Assembly: GCA_024696725.1 (NCBI GenBank)
Contig: JAILGO010000135.1
Span: 1-10,527, forward strand
Direction of reading: 5' to 3'
Length of the DNA: 10,527 nucleotides
Origin: Eubacterium sp.
GTDB taxonomy: Bacteria > Bacillota > Clostridia > Oscillospirales > Acutalibacteraceae
Position numbers and translations under genes: made by a program. Numbering within the stretch: position 1 is the first letter of the stretch; each line of letters begins with the position of its first letter. The notes under the pieces are model-generated. The model was not told the DNA's origin. It saw only the letters and a program-made list of their open reading frames with translations, and made no database searches. Below are positions 6,821 through 10,527 of the stretch, one piece after another.

Positions 6821-7892
6821 ATTTGTATTCTCTTTCTATTCTCGGATTAACCATAAGCGGCGAAATATCGACGCTTGCCGTGTCGCCGGGCTTTATGTCG
6901 GTTCCCGTTATGTCGATTGCCGTGTGCGAAAGACCGATACCGCCGATAACGTAGTGAAGCTCGCCGTTGATTCTTACGTACATTCTCTTTTTGTTGAGAA
7001 AACGCTTAATTATTCCGAGTATATATCTCAGGTCGTACTGCTCTTTTTCTTTTGCAAGTCCGAAGCCGTCATAGTGACCGAAAGGCACTATGGCGATTTT
7101 AGTTTCGCGCTTCGTCGTGTATGTGCCGTTGTAACCGACTGCATAGCCCGCAGGCACGGTCTTGACGTCGACTACCTCGGCTTCAAGAGAGCCTAAGCGG
7201 TGAAGTCCCGTCTTGCTGTCGGTAATAACTCTTCCCGTAAACGCCGAGCCGATTCTTACCGCGTCGAGCGTTACGCCGGTTGAGTTAAGAAGAGCGGGGG
7301 AGTTTGCGCAGTGCATAATACCTGTTTCTCCGACCTCCTTCTTAATCTGCTCAGCCGCGTCTTTAAATACCTCAAGCTGTGAAGCCGTGAGCGCTTTGTT
7401 CCTGAAAGCAGAAGAAAAATGAGTGTATATTCCTGTGAATTCAAGGTTAGGGAGAGCGTAGCATTTTATAGCTTCGCCGACCTCGCCCGGCATAAAGCCG
7501 TAGCGTCCCATACCCGTATCAATCTTAAGGTGACATCTGGTTTTAACGCCGAGCTTTTCGGAAACCTCGTTCATAACCCTCGCCGCCTCAGTCGAGCCGA
7601 TTGTAGCGATACAGCCGTTTTTTGCTATCGTTTCCGCCTCGCTTTCGACGCAGGTCGAGCGCATAACGAGTATGTCTTCGCCGTCGAGGATTTCCTTTAG
7701 TACGGGGATATCCGTAACCTCGGTCACCGCGAAGGTCTTTATCCCGTGCTCCTTCAGAGCGAGCGTAAATTCCTTAATGCCGAAGCCGTAGCCGTTGCCC
7801 TTTACAACGCCTATTACGGGTACTCCCGCTTTTTCTTTTATCAGCTCAATGTTTTCACCGAGCTTCGTTCTGTCAATTACATATCTGCTCAT
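6819..7892 (-). CDS. alr: Alanine racemase family protein, divergent C-terminal domain
   Basis: A 357-residue PLP enzyme expected to interconvert L- and D-alanine for the peptidoglycan stem peptide. The PLP-binding lysine is K31 in VVKGNGYGFG. The barrel shows KIDTGMGRYGF (123-133), THFSSA (158-163), HCANSPALL (194-202) and AVRIG with R213, equivalent to the arginine that contacts the PLP ring. The second catalytic residue is Y254 in VGYNGTY, equivalent to Tyr265 of the Geobacillus enzyme. Two C-terminal motifs depart from the family: the usual GYADG reads FGHYDGFG (271-278), and the usual Gly-Arg-x-x-Met-Asp reads GGIGLSHTAID (317-327). Activity is likely, but substrate preference (for example serine) could differ. 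The start follows AAAAGGA at good spacing. It is 33 bases after the FemAB-type gene and the two form a likely operon. Confidence 0.88.
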   Translation of the reverse strand: MSRYVIDRTKLGENIELIKEKAGVPVIGVVKGNGYGFGIKEFTLALKEHGIKTFAVTEVTDIPVLKEILDGEDILVMRSTCVESEAETIAKNGCIATIGSTEAARVMNEVSEKLGVKTRCHLKIDTGMGRYGFMPGEVGEAIKCYALPNLEFTGIYTHFSSAFRNKALTASQLEVFKDAAEQIKKEVGETGIMHCANSPALLNSTGVTLDAVRIGSAFTGRVITDSKTGLHRLGSLEAEVVDVKTVPAGYAVGYNGTYTTKRETKIAIVPFGHYDGFGLAKEKEQYDLRYILGIIKRFLNKKRMYVRINGELHYVIGGIGLSHTAIDITGTDIKPGDTASVDISPLMVNPRIEREYK

Positions 7893-7925
7893 AGTATTCC
7901 TTTTAAGCCTTCTCTCTGAGGAGGA

Positions 7926-8963
7926 TTATCTTATCTTCTTAAGCACCTCGGTACCTATGTTATAAAGCTTGTAAACGGGCTTGTTGATAACGTAGTCGAA
8001 CTCGCCGACAAATTCCTTCATGTAACCGCCGAAGCCGTGCTTAAAGCGCCAGAGTCCGTAATGCGGATTATCGGGGTTCTGACAGTCGCCGCTTATTCCG
8101 CCGAAGTCGTAAACCTTACAGCCGCATTCCATACCCCATTGCATCATAGCCCACTGAAGCGCGTAGTTCGGATATACGTTTCTGTGCGCGTTCGAGGAAG
8201 CGCCGTACTGATACTTCATTACGTTCTGTCCCCATTTTATAGCGAGCGTGCCCGCAATCGCCTTGCCTTCGTAATACGCCATATAGAGCCTTGCGTCGTC
8301 GGTCATACAGTCGAGTATTTTTTCAAAATACCATTTAGGTCTTGTAGAGAAACCGTCGCGCTCGCCCGTTTCCGCCATAATTGAAACGAAATCGTCGAGA
8401 GCCTCCTTGCCGCATATTTTAACCTCAACGCCCTTTTTCGGAGCCTTTCTTATACGGTTGCGGTAATCGGGCTTAAAGGTGAGCATAAGCTCCTCCTCGC
8501 TCATTCCGTTATAGTCGAAGCAGTATACAAAGCGCGGCTGTACGTTTTCAAAATCCATACATCCGGGATTAAGCTCAATAAAGCCCTTGTCGACGAGATG
8601 CTTCTTATACGCCTCGTTTTCAATAACTATTTCCGGGTCGATTTTAAGACAGTAAGCCTTGTACTCCTTACCGATATTTAACAGAGCGTCAAAGAGCGCG
8701 TCGAAGGTATCGAAATCGTCCTCGTCAGCCACGAAGCCTCTGCACGCGTACATAAGCGAGTTTCCGATAACGGGAATAGAACGGATAAGCACGGCTGCGG
8801 CGCCCTTTATTTCTCCGCCGTCGTCCTTAAGCATAACCGCCTCCCATTTCCACGCGGACTTAACCTTCGCCCATTTTGACGAATGCTGAAAAAGTCCCTT
8901 CGGGTGACGCTTTATAAAGTCCTCGTATTCGTTAAGATTGCTTTCATTAACTCTTTCAATCAT
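7926..8963 (-). CDS. FemAB/FemX-family peptidoglycan aminoacyltransferase
   Basis: A 345-residue cytoplasmic enzyme of the Fem family, which uses aminoacyl-tRNA to add amino acids to the stem peptide of lipid II, building the interpeptide bridge. Visible hallmarks are GLFQHSSKWAKVK near the N-terminus, FKPDYRNRIRKAPKKGVEV in the middle, and PNYALQWAMMQWGMECGCKVYDFGG followed by GLWRFKHGFGGYMKEFVGEFDY at the end; two tandem acetyltransferase-like folds are expected. An in-frame ATG exists at 8981, but the ribosome binding site AAGGAG (8971-8976) lies after it and seven bases before the ATG at 8963, so the shorter protein is chosen. It is transcribed with the alanine racemase gene, consistent with cell wall peptide synthesis. 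The amino acid transferred cannot be read from the sequence. Confidence 0.9.
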   Translation of the reverse strand: MIERVNESNLNEYEDFIKRHPKGLFQHSSKWAKVKSAWKWEAVMLKDDGGEIKGAAAVLIRSIPVIGNSLMYACRGFVADEDDFDTFDALFDALLNIGKEYKAYCLKIDPEIVIENEAYKKHLVDKGFIELNPGCMDFENVQPRFVYCFDYNGMSEEELMLTFKPDYRNRIRKAPKKGVEVKICGKEALDDFVSIMAETGERDGFSTRPKWYFEKILDCMTDDARLYMAYYEGKAIAGTLAIKWGQNVMKYQYGASSNAHRNVYPNYALQWAMMQWGMECGCKVYDFGGISGDCQNPDNPHYGLWRFKHGFGGYMKEFVGEFDYVINKPVYKLYNIGTEVLKKIR

Positions 8964-8970
8964 AGCTTTT

Positions 8971-8976
8971 CTCCTT
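8971..8976 (-). promoter_or_regulatory. Ribosome binding site deciding the FemAB start
   Basis: On the minus strand AAGGAG lies seven bases before the ATG at 8963 and after the upstream in-frame ATG at 8981, so the latter would place the site inside the gene. Confidence 0.8.
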
Positions 8977-8993
8977 AACATACATTAAACTAT

Positions 8994-9022
8994 ATTATAC
9001 CATACTTTAAGCAATAAGTAAA
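8994..9022 (-). promoter_or_regulatory. Candidate sigma-A promoter of the femAB-alr unit
   Basis: On the minus strand TTTACT (9022-9017) and a perfect TATAAT (8999-8994) are separated by 17 bases, with an extended -10 TGG directly upstream of the -10. The predicted start lies about 20-25 bases before the FemAB start codon. Confidence 0.65.
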
Positions 9023-9044
9023 ACATTATTTCTGACTCTGTTTT

Positions 9045-9062
9045 ATATATAATATTATATAT
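9045..9062. repeat. Perfect 18-bp AT-only palindrome between divergent promoters
   Basis: ATATATAATATTATATAT is identical to its own reverse complement. It sits between the -35 of the leftward promoter and the -35 of the rightward one. It could bind a regulator or simply reflect AT-rich composition. Confidence 0.5.
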
Positions 9063-9090
9063 TGAAATTTGGTGAAATTAATGTTAAAAT
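9062..9090 (+). promoter_or_regulatory. Candidate sigma-A promoter of tepA
   Basis: TTGAAA (9062-9067), 17 bases, then TAAAAT (9085-9090), with TGT directly before the -10 (9082-9084) giving an extended -10. The start would be about 45 bases ahead of the tepA ATG. Confidence 0.65.
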
Positions 9091-9143
9091 ACTATTTGTG
9101 ATATTTTGCGAACTTTGCGGCATACTTTTCTTGAGGTGCCGAT

Positions 9144-9842
9144 ATGCTTTGCGAAACAGAAGAGGAAGAAAATACTTCCGCTGAAAACGATTCTCAGGAG
9201 AAGGAATCGCTATTTGAAACAGGCTCGATTACGGCTCAGAAGGACGGACATTTTATCCATTGCCTTACCGTAATAGGTCAGATTGAAGGACATTTCATTC
9301 TTCCGAGCCAGAATAAAACAACTAAATACGAGCACGTTATTCCCCAGCTTGTCGCGATAGAGGAAAGCAAGGATATTGAAGGGCTCCTGATAATTCTTAA
9401 TACCGTCGGCGGCGACGTTGAAGCGGGGCTCGCAATAGCCGAGCTGCTCTCAACTATGAAAACCCCGACCGCGTCCCTCGTTCTCGGCGGCGGTCATTCA
9501 ATCGGCGTACCGCTTGCCGTTAGCTGTAAAAAAAGCTTTATTGTTCCGAGCGCAACTATGACCGTGCATCCCGTAAGAATGAACGGAACTGTTCTCGGCG
9601 TTCCGCAAACTCTTTCATATTTTGAAAAGATGCAGGACAGAATTGTTAAATTCGTTTCCGCTAATTCAAAAATAAGCGCTGAGAGCTTTCGCTCGCTTAT
9701 GATGAAAACGGGCGAGCTTGTTATGGACGTCGGCACGGTGCTTGAGGGCGGAGAAGCCGTAGAATGTGGTCTGATTGACTGCCTCGGCGGTCTGTCCGAT
9801 TCGCTCGATTTTTTAAACCGTGAGATTGAGGAGAGGGGATAA
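9144..9842 (+). CDS. tepA: ClpP-like serine protease TepA (translocation-enhancing protein)
   Basis: A 232-residue ClpP-fold protein. An acidic N-terminal extension of about 30 residues, without signal peptide, precedes the crotonase-like fold. The catalytic serine is S119 in GGGHSIG, replacing the SMGAS context of ClpP. The histidine is H142 in MTVHPVRM, and the closing [11 protein letters not shown] (202-212) matches the ClpP end. D195 is the likely third residue, although the alignment in that loop is shifted by two. [15 protein letters not shown] (81-95) is the usual strand and oxyanion-hole region. TepA/YmfB proteins lie near spoIIIE/ftsK in spore formers and have been linked to protein export and early sporulation; substrates are poorly known. 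The start has GAGGTG at good spacing. Its stop overlaps the next start codon by one base. Confidence 0.9.
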   Translation: MLCETEEEENTSAENDSQEKESLFETGSITAQKDGHFIHCLTVIGQIEGHFILPSQNKTTKYEHVIPQLVAIEESKDIEGLLIILNTVGGDVEAGLAIAELLSTMKTPTASLVLGGGHSIGVPLAVSCKKSFIVPSATMTVHPVRMNGTVLGVPQTLSYFEKMQDRIVKFVSANSKISAESFRSLMMKTGELVMDVGTVLEGGEAVECGLIDCLGGLSDSLDFLNREIEERG

Positions 9843-10078
9843 TGCTCTATACAATAATTGATATAAGCGATATTTTTTATCGTTATGATGTTAGAAAAGA
9901 GCGTTGCCGTTCAAGTAACCCGTTTGACTATGTAAGGTCGGGCTATTATCTTGAAAACGCCGCTCTGTTCGGAGGAGAAAATGATGTCAGTTATAATTGC
10001 GATATTTCAAGCCATATTACAGGCGGTATCATATATAATCCCCGTAAGCCAAAGCGGACACGCGGCAATCTTTCATGA
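9842..10078 (+). CDS. YlzJ-like small protein
   Basis: A 78-residue open frame whose ATG overlaps the tepA stop (TAATG), with an AG-rich ribosome binding region just before. The start [12 protein letters not shown] resembles the MxLYTxxPxxxIF opening of YlzJ-like proteins, which follow tepA in Bacillus and many clostridia, and this position supports the call. NPFDYVRSGYYLENAALFGGE looks like a continued conserved segment. The last 33 or so residues lie wholly inside the next gene (overlap 9981-10078, 98 bases) and have no composition that suggests a conserved domain. The function of YlzJ is unknown. The overlap could mean that the true end is earlier and a frameshift has extended it. Confidence 0.6.
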   Translation: MLYTIIDISDIFYRYDVRKERCRSSNPFDYVRSGYYLENAALFGGENDVSYNCDISSHITGGIIYNPRKPKRTRGNLS

Positions 10079-10527
10079 TTTCGCGGGACGCGCCGACGGC
10101 ACGGTAACAATGCTTACGGGCGCGATAAATATAGGTATTGCGCTCGGAGTTTTCGCCTCAAGCATTAAGCTGTTTATCCGTATCGGTAAGGAGCTCGGAA
10201 AAAGCGTCGGCGATATAATACAGAAGGATTTCAGCCTGACAGGTATGAGCGCCGCGCAAAGCTTCTCGCTTTTGCTTCTGATATCGTTCGTACCTATGCT
10301 GCTGTGGTTGGTTCCTCTCGGAAAATACGGTATGCTTTACCGCGTGTTAAAAGCAACCGCGTATAATAATACTCTGCTCGACGACGGCGTGTTTATCGCG
10401 TTTCTCGGCGCTCTGCTGTTTCTCGCGGCGCGTCAGCTTTCTCTCAAAAAGCAGGGAAGGAGCGTAACTCTCGCCGCGGCAGTTACCGCCGGCGTGTGCA
10501 GTGTATTCTTCGTTCCCGTTTCGGGAC
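9981..10527 (+). CDS. Divergent UppP/BacA-family membrane protein, cut by window end
   Basis: The frame is open from ATG 9981 to the window edge (182 codons seen). GGAGGAG (9971-9977) gives a strong ribosome binding site; ATG 9984 is an equally good start. Several membrane helices are visible, and the N-terminus AIFQAILQAVSYIIPVSQSGH aligns position by position with the first motif of undecaprenyl-diphosphate phosphatase. Later segments (AINIGIALGVF, FVPMLLWLVPLG, VFIAFLGALLFLAARQ) match the remaining helices in order. UppP recycles the lipid carrier of peptidoglycan synthesis. Here the two catalytic glutamates of E. coli (E17, E21) are Q14 and Y18, and S27 is Q24; only the histidine (H27) is kept. 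The region where PGxSRSG is expected reads FVPVSG at the very edge. It may be a non-hydrolytic paralogue, or have shifted chemistry. Membership is likely, activity doubtful. Confidence 0.65.
   Translation, partial: MMSVIIAIFQAILQAVSYIIPVSQSGHAAIFHDFAGRADGTVTMLTGAINIGIALGVFASSIKLFIRIGKELGKSVGDIIQKDFSLTGMSAAQSFSLLLLISFVPMLLWLVPLGKYGMLYRVLKATAYNNTLLDDGVFIAFLGALLFLAARQLSLKKQGRSVTLAAAVTAGVCSVFFVPVSG

Noticed and set aside
8964..8981. Upstream ATG at 8981 as the FemAB start
   Set aside because: The AAGGAG site lies between it and the ATG at 8963, which has proper spacing.

Overview
The window reads as ordinary chromosome from a spore-forming, low-to-mid GC Firmicute, most likely a Clostridia/Ruminococcaceae (Oscillospirales) type. 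The basis is the sporulation genes yabP, yabQ and tepA, a DivIC-type divisome protein, a CIRCE-controlled groESL operon, Gram-positive style GAGG/AGGAGG ribosome binding sites and a FemAB-type peptidoglycan enzyme. The species cannot be named from the sequence alone. Almost every base is accounted for: the longest gene-free stretches are about 140-160 bases (4713-4855 and 8964-9143) and both hold promoters. No tRNA, rRNA, IS element, CRISPR array, prophage or recognisable defence system was seen.

Layout, left to right. Positions 1-2500 (+) hold the 3' end of one parvulin-type (PpiC/SurA/PrsA-like) foldase, a second complete membrane-anchored paralogue of 600 residues, and a 76-residue coiled-coil protein, closed by a strong hairpin terminator. 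Positions 2551-3549 (+) hold the conserved Firmicute spore/division cluster yabP-yabQ-divIC. Its oddities are a yabP start codon sitting directly on the upstream terminator, a yabQ gene with no AUG/GUG/UUG at its proper start, and a divIC that most likely starts at UUG. A second hairpin terminator follows, then a THUMP-domain RNA methyltransferase (3597-4712, +). Positions 4763-6820 hold groES-groEL with a textbook sigma-A promoter, CIRCE operator and terminator.

Positions 6819-8963 lie on the minus strand and form a two-gene unit, a FemAB-type aminoacyltransferase followed by a divergent alanine racemase. Both point to peptidoglycan peptide synthesis. This unit converges on groEL through one shared hairpin and diverges from the next unit through a 180-base AT-rich intergenic region with a promoter on each strand and an 18-bp perfect palindrome between them. 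Positions 9144-10527 (+) hold a translationally coupled set: a ClpP-like TepA protease, a small YlzJ-like protein, and a divergent UppP/BacA-family membrane protein cut by the window end.

Biologically the window combines extracytoplasmic protein folding (PpiC paralogues), cytoplasmic folding (GroESL), septation/sporulation (YabP, YabQ, DivIC, TepA) and cell wall precursor metabolism (FemAB, alanine racemase, UppP-like). I did not find a clear undescribed system. The points most worth a second look are the UppP-like protein that lacks both catalytic glutamates of the family's first motif, the yabP/yabQ junction with an apparent ATAA overlap in place of ATGA, and a sigma-E-like promoter nested in the terminator in front of yabP.
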